Source of the DNA: Todiramphus chloris collaris
Lineage: Eukaryota; Chordata; Aves; Coraciiformes; Alcedinidae
DNA: 64,000 bases
Reading direction: 5' to 3'
NCBI GenBank assembly: GCA_025345505.1
Contig: JANVCC010000021.1
Location: 29,260,262 to 29,324,261, forward strand
Positions 37,503 to 49,789 of the stretch are shown one piece after another. The notes under the pieces were generated by a model. The model saw nothing but the letters and a program-made list of their open reading frames with translations. It made no database searches and was not told the DNA's origin. How positions within the stretch are numbered: the stretch's first letter is position 1; each line of letters begins with the position of its first letter. Position numbers and translations under genes: made by a program.

Positions 37503-37968
37503 AAAATCACAGCATCACTGATGACAAGGGCTGGAAGTGACCTCCAGAGATCATCTAGTCCAGCTCCCCTGTTAAAGCAAGTTCACCTAGGGTAGGTCAC
37601 AAAGGAATGCATCCAGGAAGGTTTTGAAAGTCTTCAGAGAAGCAGGCTCCACAACCTCTCTGGGCAGCCTGTTCCAACACTCTGTCACACTGAAGGTAAA
37701 GAATTTTTTTCTTCGTGTTCAGATTGAACCTCCTGTGTTCATTCCAGTTTGTGCCTGTTGCCCCTTGTCCTATTGCCGGGCAACACTGAAAAGAGTGTGG
37801 TCCCATCCTCTTGACACTCATCTTATAGATACTTATAAGCATTCATAAGATCCTATCTCAGTCTTCTTCTCCAGGCTAAACAGCCCCAGCCTTTCCTTCT
37901 AGGAGAGATGCTCCAATCCCCTGATCATCTTCATAGCCCTCCACTGGACTCTCTCCAGTAGTTGTACC
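37503..37968 (-). mobile_element. 5'-truncated CR1 LINE, minus strand
   Basis: On the plus strand this reads as CR1 antisense: 'aatcacagcatcactgatga' at the 3' end, 'gatcatctagtccagctccc', 'ctgggcagcctgttccaaca', 'gtttgtgcctgttgcccctt', 'ccaggctaaacagccccagc' and 'cactggactctctccagtag'. On the minus strand it would encode the last ~130 residues of ORF2, but small indels break the frame. The visible frames (81 codons, 37597-37842) are out of register with the RT frame. It ends abruptly near 37968, a usual 5' truncation. Divergence looks intermediate between the 17.8 kb and 36.2 kb copies. Confidence 0.9.
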
Positions 37969-38320
37969 AATGTGACAAAGGATCACTTTTGGTCATTAGC
38001 TTGAATAACAAATATTTATCACCAATTATTATTACTTGCTCACATTAGAACAAGCTCCACCTGGTATGTAGCTCAATAATCTCTACTGAGAAATTTGAGA
38101 GATGAATGGTCAGGATGCAAAAAGAGCAGCCCACAGTCTCCAAACAAGTGCATTTGATGGTTATTATTGAGACAGCGTGGGAAAAATGTGCACAGACAGT
38201 GCTGGTGATGTACCTGCACTGTGGCTTAATGGAGCACTTCAGTCTTTGGGGCTGTCAATTTCATAAGGACTAAATTTACTTAAAAAAATAACTGACAGAT
38301 GAATTTAGAGAGCGTTTTGT
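37969..38320. other. Unique non-coding sequence between CR1 and MIR
   Basis: About 350 bp of AT-rich sequence. Nothing recognised. Confidence 0.5.
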
Positions 38321-38324
38321 TACT

Positions 38325-38560
38325 CCAGCCCTGGAGTGGGGACCAGGAGACCTGGGTTCTATTCCCACGTCTGTCACAGACTTCCTGGACCATCATCTTA
38401 CATCTTTGTTTCTCAGTTTCCCCTTGGGCATAATATGGATAATACTTACCCACTTTACAGGGCTTAATTCATTAATGTCTGTGAGGTGTCTTGAGATCTG
38501 TGTGCACAAGGCACATTAACACTGCAAAGCATTTAGTATATTATTTTATTATTTAAGACA
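38325..38560 (+). repeat. MIR-type SINE, near full length
   Basis: The order of motifs matches the amniote MIR pattern: 'accaggagacctgggttcta' (38342-38361), 'ttcccacgtctgtcacagac', 'ctcagtttccccttgggca' (38412-38430), 'ataatacttacccactttac' (38439-38458), 'gggcttaattcattaatgtc', 'cttgagatctgtgtgcac', and an AT-rich tail 'gtatattattttattattt'. Such copies are usually tRNA-derived SINEs with an L2-like 3' end. No intact Pol III promoter boxes were confirmed. Confidence 0.8.
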
Positions 38561-39316
38561 TCTGGGACCATTTTCACTGATGTGCTCTATCCATTTTGCA
38601 CTGCTTTGGTGTTGCAAAGCAGCCATATCCCTCTTTAGCAAGCCAGTGAGGCTGAGTTTATGACTGGCTTAAAATACCAGTCATCCAAAGCATCGGAAGC
38701 CTACTATCAAATATGGCTCTTCTTTTTCTATCCATTTGCTAAAACAATGAGTACTGATTATTTTTTTTTTTTAATTTTTATTCTTTGGGGGGGTGAGATC
38801 TGTGGAGAATTTTGCTTATTTAATGATGGACATTATTCCAATAGTGGTAGAATCTTTTGACAAAGTGAAACACAGAAATTACATTGATGCAAAAACGACT
38901 CCCCTGTGTATATGCTAAGTAACTTCTAAAGGTTAACAGGCCTGAAACTCTGATATGAACAAGAATGTGACATCTTCTGTCAACCTCGGATTGGCCTGAA
39001 AAAGCAGTGGAGACACACTGGTACAAATTCTGGTAAGTCTGATGCACCATTATTCAATCTGTTTCTACTTTTTCTTTGAAATGTTGATTTTTTTCTGCAC
39101 TGCCTTCATAAAAATGGTCGCTAACATTTTTCAAATGAAATAGTGCACAGCAGTTTCCATTTCATCACAGCAGCAATTGTGCACCCTGGGGATTATTCTC
39201 ATTAAAACAATGAATAGTAATTTGACTTTATTCACACACACAAACACACACACACGTGTGCACACATTTACATGCTCAGTGTGAGGTACAAAGTGAGGGA
39301 CCTAAATATCAACTAG
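38561..39316. other. Unique non-coding sequence with CA repeat
   Basis: No gene recognised. It contains a T run at 38760-38772 and a (CA)n array at 39233-39266. Confidence 0.5.
39233..39266. repeat. (CA)n microsatellite with CGTGTG centre
   Basis: Alternating CA units are interrupted once by an A, and end in ACGTGTGCACACA. The tract alternates purine and pyrimidine, which favours Z-DNA in principle. Confidence 0.9.
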
Positions 39317-40409
39317 TGTATTGGGTTTGCATGGCAAGGTTTTAGAAGCAGAGGTGCTAGAGGAGTGGCTTCTGCTAGAAGTTTCCCCAATGTCTGGTAG
39401 AGCCAATGACACTGATGGCTAAGGGCAAGCCCATCAATGACAGTGGTAGCACTCCTGTGATAACATATTTAAAAAGGGGGGAAAAAAAACCAGCTGTGTA
39501 ACAGCAGCCAGAGTAGAAGAGTGAGACTATGTGAAACGACTCTGCAGACATCAATGTCAGTGAAGAAGGAAGGTAAGAAAATGCTTCAGGCATCAGAGCA
39601 GAGATTCCCCTGCAGCCTGTGCTGAAAACCATGGTGAGGCAGGTTGTCCCCCTGCAGCCCATGGAGATTAACAGTGGAGCAGGTATCGCACCTGCAGCGC
39701 ATGGATAACCCCATGCTGGAGCAGGAGGGTGTGCCTGAAGAAGGCTGTGAACCTGTGAGAAGCCTACACTGGAGCAGACTCCTGGCAGGACCTGTGGACT
39801 CATGAAGAGAGGAGCCCATGCTGAAGAAGGCTTACTGAAAGGAGCTGTGACACCATGGGAGACCCACACTGAAGCAGTCTGCTCTTGAAGGACTACGTCC
39901 CATGGAAAAGACCTGTTCATGAAGAAATGTAACTCGTGGGAAGGACTCATGTTGGAGAAGTTTGTGGAGGACTGTCTCCTGTGGGAGGGACCCTGTGCTG
40001 GAGCAGGATAAGAGTGTGAGGAGTCCTCCCCCTGAGGAGGAAGGAGTGGCAGAGACAACATGTGATGAACTGACTGCAACTCCTATTCCCTGACGCCCTG
40101 CTCCACTCAGAGGAGGGTAGAGAAATCAAAGTAAAGTTAAGCTTGGGAAGAAGGGAGGGGTGGGAGGAAGATGTTTTAAGATTTGGTTATTTCTTTTTAT
40201 TCTATTCTGATTTTATTGGTAAGAAACTAAACTAATTTCCCCATGTCAAGTCTGTTTTGCCTGTGACAATAATTGGTGAGTGATCTCTCCCTGTCCTTAT
40301 CTCTACCCATGAGCCTTTCGTTATATTTTCTCTCCCTTGTCCAGCTGAGGAGGGGAGTGAAGAGCAGCTTGGTGGGCATCTGGCATCCAGCCAGGGTCAA
40401 CCCACCACA
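39317..40409 (+). mobile_element. Solo LTR of an avian endogenous retrovirus (ERVL-like)
   Basis: The element begins TGTATTGGGTTTGCATGGCA and ends ...GGGTCAACCCACCACA, with TG...CA termini. It carries a TATA-like TATTTAAAAA at 39466-39475 after 'tagagccaatgac', so the promoter would point along the plus strand. The start and end match a long LTR type I remember from many birds; the formal family name is uncertain. No gag, pol, env or second LTR is found on either side, so it is a solo LTR, the usual product of recombination between two LTRs. Flanks are actag (left) and attaa (right): 3 of 5 match and both differences are transitions, which may be a decayed 5-bp target duplication but is not proof. 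An inner ~41-bp repeat occurs at 39607-39730. The LTR encodes no protein; the 234-codon frame on its minus strand is chance. Confidence 0.82.
39607..39730. repeat. Three diverged ~41-bp tandem units inside the LTR
   Basis: Copies of 'cccctgcagc' or 'cacctgcagc' start at 39607, 39649 and 39689, giving periods of 42 and 40 bp. Each is followed by a 'ggagcagg' or 'tgaggcagg' type end. These repeats lie in the transcribed part of the LTR downstream of the TATA-like box. Confidence 0.65.
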
Positions 40410-41234
40410 ATTAACCACTCCTAGGTCCTCTGAATGATGAAATTGTCATTCATTTATTTAAAATGACAATAAAAAGGAATGGTTTAGCAGGGTTTCTACC
40501 CTTTTGTTGGACATGGAATGGAGCCCAACTTGCAGCACAATCTTGGTATTGATCTCTCAGAGAGAGAGAGAGTTAATTTGTCAATGACTGTAATTTTCCA
40601 AGCTTTATGAATCCATTCTTCTTCCTTTGGAGGAATATTTCTCTTCCAGACCTGTGCTATTACTTTTTTTTTTTTTTTCCTTTATGCAGTACAGAAAAGA
40701 AAATGACATAAATTTCTGAATTCTTTCATAGACATAGAAACAAATAAAAAAACCAATAAAAGAACATGGGACCAGATGGCATACTGGCAGTCCTCTGTCT
40801 ATCCCCTTGCTTTTAAGGGCACTGTGCCATGTAGCATTAGTTGTAACCTATCATGCTTCCCTTGCAAGCCAGTAAAAAGTTTTCTCTCACTCTTTCTATA
40901 GGAAGACACTTCCTAAAGTGCAGTACTCAGAAGGATAGGTGAGATCTTTCAACTTTGTCCCTGAATTAAATATATATATATATTTTTTTTTTTTACATCC
41001 ATTGTTCTTTTCCCAGGGTGAATTCCCAAGGAGCAAAGCTGGCAGGTCTGGGGGTCCAAGTCCTTTGGACCTGGGCAGTGATACACAGTCAGGAACAGCA
41101 TGTGGCTGGCTTGCTGCTGGCACAAGCAACATGTGGATATGCGACCACAGCTTTGCTCTCCATTCTGCTCTCTCCTCTTCATTCCCCTGACTATTAATTT
41201 AGCATTTCTTTGGACCTCTTTTTACATCTGAATT
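40410..41234. other. Unique non-coding sequence
   Basis: It holds a short GA repeat (40559-40572), a T run (40664-40678) and TA/T runs (40970-40994). Overlapping frames of under 85 codons on both strands at 40896-41190 have no recognised relatives. Confidence 0.45.
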
Positions 41235-41605
41235 AATTTTTCCTGAATAAACAGAACTGCACACCATATTCCAGTTGAAATGTGAATTGCATGTGATGAC
41301 ATCGATATTTTCCTTTCTCTTCTGGATATATATCTTCCCTGATATGGTCTATGAAGTGGCTTTCTGCAGCTAAACCACATGTAAGTATTCTGTGATTGAC
41401 TGACACAGCCTGTACTTTCTCCTCTGTCATTTCCAATTTATAAACTCCCACCTCATAATCCAAATTGTTGTTACTAGTCCTCGATTGTGTGACCTTCCAT
41501 TTTTTTACAGTAATCCATTTCAGTTCGTTTCTTGATTCTAGTGCTGAAGGTCACCCAGTCTCTCCTGTAGGATATTTCAGTTCTTCTCCAGACTGGATTT
41601 ATCTT
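41235..41605 (-). repeat. Ancient CR1/L3-clade LINE relic, antisense
   Basis: The plus strand follows CR1/L3 antisense in order: 'acagaactgcacaccatatt' (41250-41269), 'gaagtggctttctgcagcta' (41353-41372), and then 'agtaatccatttcagttcgt', 'tagtgctgaaggtcacccag' and 'tctcctgtaggatatttcag' up to about 41580. The middle, about 41290-41350 and 41400-41480, is poorly preserved. It is non-coding now. Confidence 0.6.
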
Positions 41606-43899
41606 GTGGCAGGGGCAGAGATGTTGAGCCAAGTGGGAAAACTGATCTCCAGTGGTGCCAACACATTCCTGCTCAGAAACATGTGTCTGAGGCCTGGGTA
41701 TGCAGCTCAAAGGGGATAAGGGTGACTACAGCAGCACCAATTGATCTAAGCCACCACAGTGTACTTCCAGGTTCCTAAAGAAGCTCATAAAGGTGCCATA
41801 GTCACTACAGTCTGGACAGATAGGTATACTGAATTAACAGAAATTATCTTCACCTTGTATTTTAACTAATACATGAATAATTTTGCAGTTATTAAAATCA
41901 GTCAGTAGATACTTGCATAGAAAATGTTCCTCTACACCAACACCATGAAAGTTTTTGAACTGGCATTTGAAGTTATACTGGGAATATAATTTACAATATA
42001 CAAGCCATTAAAAAGATTAAATTTGTCCTAAACTGGGATAAATCCAGATAGGAAATAATCCCTTTGGTTGTAAAACCAAATAGATTCCAACCATGTAATC
42101 TGGTCACAAATTCATACCTGGTGGGTGCCTGAGAGGCCATTACATGGATAGTATTGTCAGACAGGACTCAACGATGCAAGAAGTAGTTACTGACTTATTT
42201 GTGCAAATGAATCTCTCCACACTAATTTTTTAGATGCATTAAAATACAAGCAGGTAGGTAAGAATCACTGAGTTTTTGTTGCTATATTTGTTGACCAGGT
42301 TGGTCCCTTTTGATCTTGTTACAAGACCGTAGATTTAAATCTATATCTCTAGTTCTGACAGCTACTTGTTACAGTTTTACTCCAAGCATTTCCTTCTCTT
42401 TTATCTCCAAAGGTCCTGAAAATACTGCTCTTCAAAAGCACCTACAATTCATAAGTCTATTGTCATGTCTGTAAAAACTGAGATAAAATTCAACCCTAAT
42501 AGGTTGTTCTACATTTCTTTATATTTTCAAAGGTAGATATTTGCAAAGAAAATGTCTGGAAAACTACATTATTGACATCTGACACTAACTATAATATTTT
42601 TCAGACCTTTGAATGAAGAATAAGGGTTTTTATATCTGTACATCTTTTATTTATGTTATGAGAAACAACTACTCTAATCACACCTCATAGATTCCATAAC
42701 AAAAAAGGCTGATGAACTGTAGATTGGTCAAAGGTCAAATGTGACTGTCTTGACCAGCGAGTCAGCTCTTGTCTTCATATTGTAGACTGTCAGTGTGGAA
42801 ACAATGAAGATACTTAACAAACACAATCATACATAACCTTCAGAGTCACACACCAACACTGGTTCTCACTCCCTGAAGCCCACATATTACTAGTTTTAGA
42901 ATGAAAAATTATAGATGACTGGTGATCTCATAAAATACCAGAATTTTTGAGAACTTTCATGATATATTGCTCAAATAAATGCGTGGAACTTTTTATACGA
43001 GGCTAATGCAGCACCACAATTAGAAATACTGTTTTGTGACATGGCATTGATGTTAGGCTGACATCAAGTAACTCTATCCCTTGCCCGACAGTGAACATTG
43101 ATGAGGACACTAAACAGACACAAGACTGGGAGCCTTCCTCAAAGTAATGATTTGGCAGTCACACAGTGTTTGATACAGCATACTTTTACAAAACAGAAAT
43201 TAATGCAAAAGAGATCAGATGGTAGTACTTGAATCTGCCTATTTGTCCATTATGGTAAGATGAACTGCAGTAATGTAAGTACATACAGATGCATTATGTA
43301 TTTGGTGACCAGACTGAGACTGTAATGTCACTAATGACCAGAAAATCAAGGATCAATATGGTAAGAATGACAGTTTTAGGGACAGAGCTGATCGCACCAC
43401 TATATGCAAATGCATATGCTTTGGCTCATGCTTTTAAGGACTCACATGCATGGTGCATTGTTTCACTGAGGTGTGATGATATTTTGCCTGAACTACAGGA
43501 AAAATTCAGTTATGTTGTCACCTAAATTAGATTTGCAGTGTTTTGCACAGTTGCCACAGCTGAGCTTGAATAGGTATCCCCATGCACATAACAGTTGCTA
43601 GTTCAGATGCACACAAAAAATAAAACACACACTTGAGGCTGATGTTTTAAAATGGGTAGATGCATTTACAGTAATTTTCAACTTCAATGAAAGCACTGCA
43701 GTTAATACCTCTTCACCTCCACATCTGAAAGGCAGAGATTTTCTTGAACTCCCGTTATATAGCCTCCCTACCATATAATCAGTATTCAGCGTGACTCTTG
43801 TCTCCAAGATTTGATTCCCTTACTCTTACCTTGCCTTTATTCTTGCAGGCATTAAAAAAGCCACAACACACATGCACACACACACACAGAAAAAAGACA
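41606..43899. other. Unique non-coding sequence with one CA array
   Basis: No gene or preserved repeat recognised. A (CA)n tract lies at 43874-43889. Confidence 0.45.
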
Positions 43900-44910
43900 G
43901 AAGTGATTAACAGTCTGCAGATATTTAGGACCAGGCTCAGCTGCCCGCACACAGGTATGTGTTTACCTGAGATACTTCATCATTTATGTGAGAATTTGGA
44001 CTCTAACAGCTGTGCTAGAAGGATCTGGGTTTCCCGTGGGTCCTGTATCATTTCTGTCTTCCCCATGTCAATGTTCAGTATACCTGGGGAGCCTCAGAAG
44101 GGACTGGATGCCTATGGATGAGCAGCCGAGCCATGCCTATAGTGTCCACAGAGTGTGGTGTCTAGGCTACCACTGCACTCAAAGAATGCTTATGCCTAAA
44201 ATTAGGTTTATACTCTCATTTTAGACACAGTGAGGGATTTAATCTAATTCCAGTTCCTGACACAGGAGAGTACAGGTCTCTCCAAATTTCTGTGTGATAT
44301 CTACCAGCCCTGTGAGGATGTTTCAGATCCATGAGGACCTCTGAAATGGCCACAGGTGCCTTTCTTTAGGCAAGTGAATTTCACCTATCCTATCTGTTTT
44401 AAAGTAAGCCAAACAGCTCTCCAGTTTCTATAGATTACACCTGCACTGACTGCAAAGAGATCTCAGACATCTAGGACAGGAGTCAGTCATCTGAAGACAG
44501 GTATCTCGTTCCATTAGAGACTTGGTAGCACACAGGGATGGAAGAAGTGACACAGGACCCATGGGACATCTGAGCACCTCTGGAACAGCAGTTGGTTCTT
44601 CCAAGACAGAAGCGGTTCAGATGGCACTGGGCATTGACATATAGACTGAGCTGAACCGAGCTCCTAGCTTGGGTGCAGATACCTTCATGTAGACACTGAT
44701 GTATAGAACTTCTGATCTCACACTGAATCCCACCCTGCAAGCACAATTTGGCTGCCTGAGCGTGAAAATGCTGTTACTTGAGGTAACCCAGGTTTTCTGT
44801 TTAGTCCCCAGCTGACAATCCAGCCTGGGCTTCCCATAAATTGTGTGTCATACCTGTCAGCCCTGTAAGCTTTCTTTGATAACTCGGGGCATCTCAGGTG
44901 ACTGAATGCT
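43900..44910. repeat. Region of diverged inverted and direct repeats, family unknown
   Basis: Inverted arms: 44008-44069 and the reverse complement of 44526-44591 share a core in which 20 of 23 bases agree (left 'cccgtgggtcctgtatcatt', right 'cccatgggtcctgtgtcact'). Direct copies: 'tgtgtgatatctaccagccc' at 44291 and 'tgtgtgtcatacctgtcagc' at 44842, both running into 'ccctgt'. The block resembles no family I can name; it could be pieces of one old repeat inserted several times. Confidence 0.45.
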
Positions 44911-47900
44911 ATTGAACCCCTGGTGTCGAACCTCTTTTTCATTCAGTCTATAGAAATCACCAGCTTTTTCCTTAATCTTAAATTTGCCCTTTTCAAGTCT
45001 CTGACCCTCACTATATACCATCAACAAGTTGAAATGAAATCTTACAGATAAGTTTTACAGGTATTTTCACCTTTTAGGTCCTAGTCTTAGCAATCCACAT
45101 CTGGATCACTGTGATGTGTCTAGAAGTTAAAAATGCAAAACAAAATATCCCCCAAACCCTTTACAAGATCAATGAATCTCCATGAAAAAAAAAAAAAACA
45201 AACCAAAACAACCAAACAAACCAGAACCCAACATAAAATGATTCCTTATGCCTCAAATTGATAAACTGCTCAGCAGAGAGAAGTGAAGAAACCTCTTCCT
45301 CCTCTAATTTTGACATACAATCTTGATAAAGGAGAAGGCTTTTAAGGAAATGAGGCAGGGTATCCCTTTCCTCTTTCTGCTGAAGGTCTCAGGCAAAATA
45401 TTCTGCTTCTCTATGCAAAAATCCTTTCTTCTATTCATTGAGATAAGGCATAAGCATTTATTCTTGCCAACTATCTTCATGCAAGTAACCAGTCTGTAAA
45501 GCTATTGGTAAAATATCCCTTAATTGGTACCAAAAAGAAACAAACGGTAAAGATGGAGACATTTAAGATAGTGTGTTAAGGACATGTCAGTATTTTAGAG
45601 GTTCATAACTTAACCATAAAAATTCGCTTCAGGCTGAAACTTGTCATGGAAGGCTGCCATATTTGTGAGTAGGTTATTTAATTTTAGGTTACACTACTAC
45701 TACACTAATGCATAGTGAGCTGTTATATTTATTAACCTGCATTGATTTTTTTTTTTCTTAAAAATGAACTGGTTTTTATTCCTGAACAGGTGGAAAGGGG
45801 ATAAATGAAGCTAGAATTTGCATGCCTGTGTGTTAGCCTAAAGGAGGAAGCAGGAAATAAAGACTTATTTCTTTCATACAGAAGTAAAGGAAAAGCCAAA
45901 AATATTTGTTTTGGGACAATGTAAATTCATAATAACCCTTTTAACTTTGCATTATTAATAAATTTAGAGCCCTGTAGGCAGAATTAGATGCATAAAAATG
46001 CTCAGACTTTCTTCTCAAATGATGTGGAATGTCAAGATCCACTGTTATTTTTTGCAAGGCTTTTTATCTTGGGGAAAAAAAATTAAAAACAATCTTTTTT
46101 GAGAAGATACCAAAACAAGTATAAGGAAACAGGTGCTTCTAATGATATCAAAGCACAAATATATAATAAAGTATAAATATAGTGTATATATATATGTAAA
46201 AAAGTATAAATATATAATAATGATATCAAATACGACATCTATAGCAGATTTCTGAGGAAGGAAGAAAGAATACAGAAATAGTTTTTTTCTGGGACTTGTG
46301 TGTTTTCTAAATATTCCATTCCCTTCCAAAATGCAGACCAACTGCCTCTCCTAAAGATTTGCCTGGTGTAAAAGCCTTGCCAGAGTGTAATTTTGGTGAA
46401 ATTTCTGTCACTGCTCCCTGTCATGAATATTTATTTACTTCCCAATGGAAATCATTGTTCATCTGAAAGGGAGTTAACAGTTCTTAATAGCCCTTTCTGA
46501 TTTGATTGATGTTTTTGTCACTTCCTCCAGTAAATAGGTTTCTATTAGCATACCAAATATGCTATCTGTCCTTTTGCTTCTGCAGGCACTTAACTGACCA
46601 CTTACTTAAGATTTAAATATCCCACCTAGGTCTTTCCTGTCAGTTCAGGGTCCGTTTTTTCCGCACTGGTGGGTGAAGGACTTTTTGCTGTGAGCTTGGC
46701 TACCACTTCTGACCTTACACAGCAAAGACACAGGGTCTGTTCAGACTGGCTGTTTGGAAGAATTCCATAAAATCGACAGAAATTTGTCCATACCTTATAC
46801 TACAGACTCACGAGGAGGATAATATTAGTAGGTGAATAATGTTCAGGGACATGTAATCATGTATTTATATTTCACTTGTCTAAACATACAACAGGATGAT
46901 GTTTCACAGGCAGAACAGAGGCTGGAATAGGTTTTTCATGGAAATATGCCCCAAAGTCATATATCATTTATATGCCACATGCTACCTTTAAAAAAGAATT
47001 GTTTAGAGCTAGCAATGTAATATTGCTGCTAGCAATTAAACTCTTTCCATTATTATCCACTGTTTTCAGAGCTGCAGGCTCCTGGTTTCAAAACAAACGC
47101 CTTACTGTTTCTCAAGTGTTTTTAATACTGTAAATAATGTAAATTTTGTGTATCACGGTTGGCATAATGAAAGTGACATTTGGGTCTTTTCCCTGTAAAG
47201 CAGTTGTTTGTGTGTGGCCCAAATGTGGAAATTGCTGTTTATGTGTTAAGCAGAAGGATCTTCTGGATGGTCTGGACAAACCAAAGTGAAAGACTCCTTT
47301 TTTTATTAGTGTGAGTAGTTTGAGGGGGAGGGAGGACTTACATCAAGTGGTTTAAAGTGCAGTTGACTACTAGTTCATGTAAATATTACTATTATGCTGT
47401 AAATCTGCATTCCAGTGAAGATAAAAAAACAGAGGAAAATGATTTATGGAAACATAAAATAGGAAATATGGTTGTTGCAGACACTATTTTTTGTATTGTC
47501 CTTATTACTTAATAATTTTCTGCCTGCAAAATTAATTTCTTGATTACAAGCAAAGGCCTGGTTCTCCTCTGTAAGGAACATACAGGATAAGATTCAAGTG
47601 AAAAATCAAATTCCTTTTCAAGAGCTATACTGGAAAGTAGTCATCTAAGCCCAAGAAAAGGAGTCACAAGACCACTGTCTAGTGCTTGAAAGTTCATGTG
47701 TACCCAAGCACATACCAATAGTCACCTAGGCATTCTCTCTACATAAGGGACAAAGGTGCTACAACCTTGCCTGAACTGAGAGCCTCATTCATAACTGAGG
47801 GGTTCAGAGTTAACATTCTCGTCTGTCATTATCCAATCCCTCATAGTATCAATTACTTCTTTGAGTTAGTCTTAATCTAAAGGAATAGCTGGAAGAATGT

Positions 47901-49785
47901 AGTGGGATACGTTATGAGGAGAGGAACTCCAACTTCACTGCAGCACAGCTAGTGCAGGGAGAAACAAAGATTCTAAGTAGTTCCATTTCTTCCTGGAAAA
48001 GGGAGAAGTGTTGATAATTTTGATCAGGTGTTTTTAAGCTGTTGTGATTGAGTGTTACAATGGAAGCAAGAATAATGTGAATTTCACGTAGCAGGATGAG
48101 AAATTAGCACCAGTCCTGAAAATGATATGCATGCTACTGTGATATACACACTCATTCTAGGTTAGAGCACCTCAGCTATCTCTCTGTAAGATAATTCCTT
48201 GTGAAATGGTATGCTCTCAGTGCTCCATGGCACTTGGCCTTGGAGAAAAGCATTGGTTCTTGACCAATATTATATGGTGGGATGTGTATTGTTTCATTCC
48301 TTGTTTTTCAACCAATGTTTGGATCAAAATGATTTTGAGTTGCTATTCTAGATTAGGGATGGCTCTACTGTTGCAAAAGGGGTGACATAGTCCTTGGCAA
48401 CTAGCACTGCCTGATTTCATACTTCCCCTATCTATAGTTGCATCCAGTAGTGCACATGGTCTTGATCAATTAAGCAGGGAAATTTTCATAAAGCAAACTC
48501 TCCCCAGATAGGCAAAGACCTTTAGATTTGTCTTTTATTAATTCTGCACTTGTTTAGGATGCATAAGGGCATTACATTTGCTATTAATACAGTACCTACT
48601 CTCCTATGCTGGAGATAAACAGGATTACCAAATTGCCCGAGTTAACCCTGGGCAATTGAGTACTCCCATCATCAATTGCTACTGTTAATTTTCGTTGTCT
48701 TCTTAGACTTACATTGGCCTGAAATACTGTGCTTGCTCAATCAAGCCCTCAACTAGGTTATAGTCCGATACTTTTTGTTCATTTGTGAAAAGTAAAAAAT
48801 GTACATCTATCATACCCTTTTAGCAGACGGAGAAACAAACTTTGGTAGTTTACAGCCATGCCAAATTTCAGTGCAGCGTGGCATTATTTGGCTAATATAA
48901 AACCTGAAAACACTAAATAATCTTTTGCTGTAACAATGCTACAGCAGCAGTGTAATATTGCCTGCATTTTAGCTGTTTTCTAGTGGAAATACTAGCAAGC
49001 AGTACTTAGGCTAAAATATAATCCTATCATTTTTACATAAAATATTGATAAGGAATAAACACTTAGTATCCCTGGTGTGAATTCACTGGACTTCACAAAA
49101 CCCTAATATATGGATTAAGAAAAGTTAACATAATCCTTTTATGGGAACTAAAATCAATTACATGTCAGCTTTGTAGTATTATAAATGTATTTAGTCAGCA
49201 TAGAATTTTTCCAGCAGCACTCGTTGCAGATTGAAATTGACTAACCAGATGTTAAATATTAAATAGAACTAATCAAAGTATGGTTCAAGAGATTTTAAAA
49301 ACAATGATCAAAGAGAGCTATTTATTACCTGATTCATGTTTCTATTCAAACACTGCTCCTATGATGTTGTATCTACCTGAATTCAGTTTGCTGCAAGCTC
49401 TTTTTTTCTTTTTTTCTCAGTTGAACATGAATGAGAAATATAATTCAATAAAAGTATGTTAATTCAGTACCATAGACAGAAAGGCACAAAGCTCAGGGAA
49501 TTACAAGCAAAATTGGCTGGAGAGAAGTGTATTTTAGGGAGAAAATGAATGTTAGGCCTGATCAGAAGATGACTCAATGTAGAGATATTCTTTCTACTGA
49601 CTACACAGGGTTTATCTTAGGCTCATTGTGTAAAAGGCAGGTTTTATATTATTTATATGATTAATTTAGAGCATAAGATAAGCAATATTATAAAGTAATA
49701 ATAGCAAGAATAGCCTCTGAGTCAAGGGCCCAGTCATTTCAGAAGAATATCATTGGTTATGCTTAATTGCAGAATTGTTTTAACA
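44911..49785. other. Unique non-coding sequence
   Basis: No coding region supported. It includes an A-rich tract (45185-45230), an AT-rich duplicated block (46140-46230), and a repeat-free section at about 46990-47300 with a 6-bp stem AGCAAT/ATTGCT (47011-47027) flanked by GCTAGC on both sides. Confidence 0.45.
46140..46230. repeat. AT-rich direct duplication
   Basis: 'taatgatatcaaa' occurs at 46140-46152 and 46218-46230, 78 bp apart. The interval is filled with 'gtataaatat' units and a (TA)n run. Confidence 0.8.
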
Positions 49786-49789
49786 TAGA

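Noticed and set aside
37037..37510. 157-codon minus-strand open frame
   Set aside because: It is the opposite strand of the decayed plus-strand CR1; the real element reads the other way.
39375..40079. 234-codon minus-strand open frame, the longest in the window
   Set aside because: It lies entirely antisense inside the solo LTR, has no recognisable domain, and follows the LTR's low-complexity GC-rich part. It is not a retroviral gene frame.
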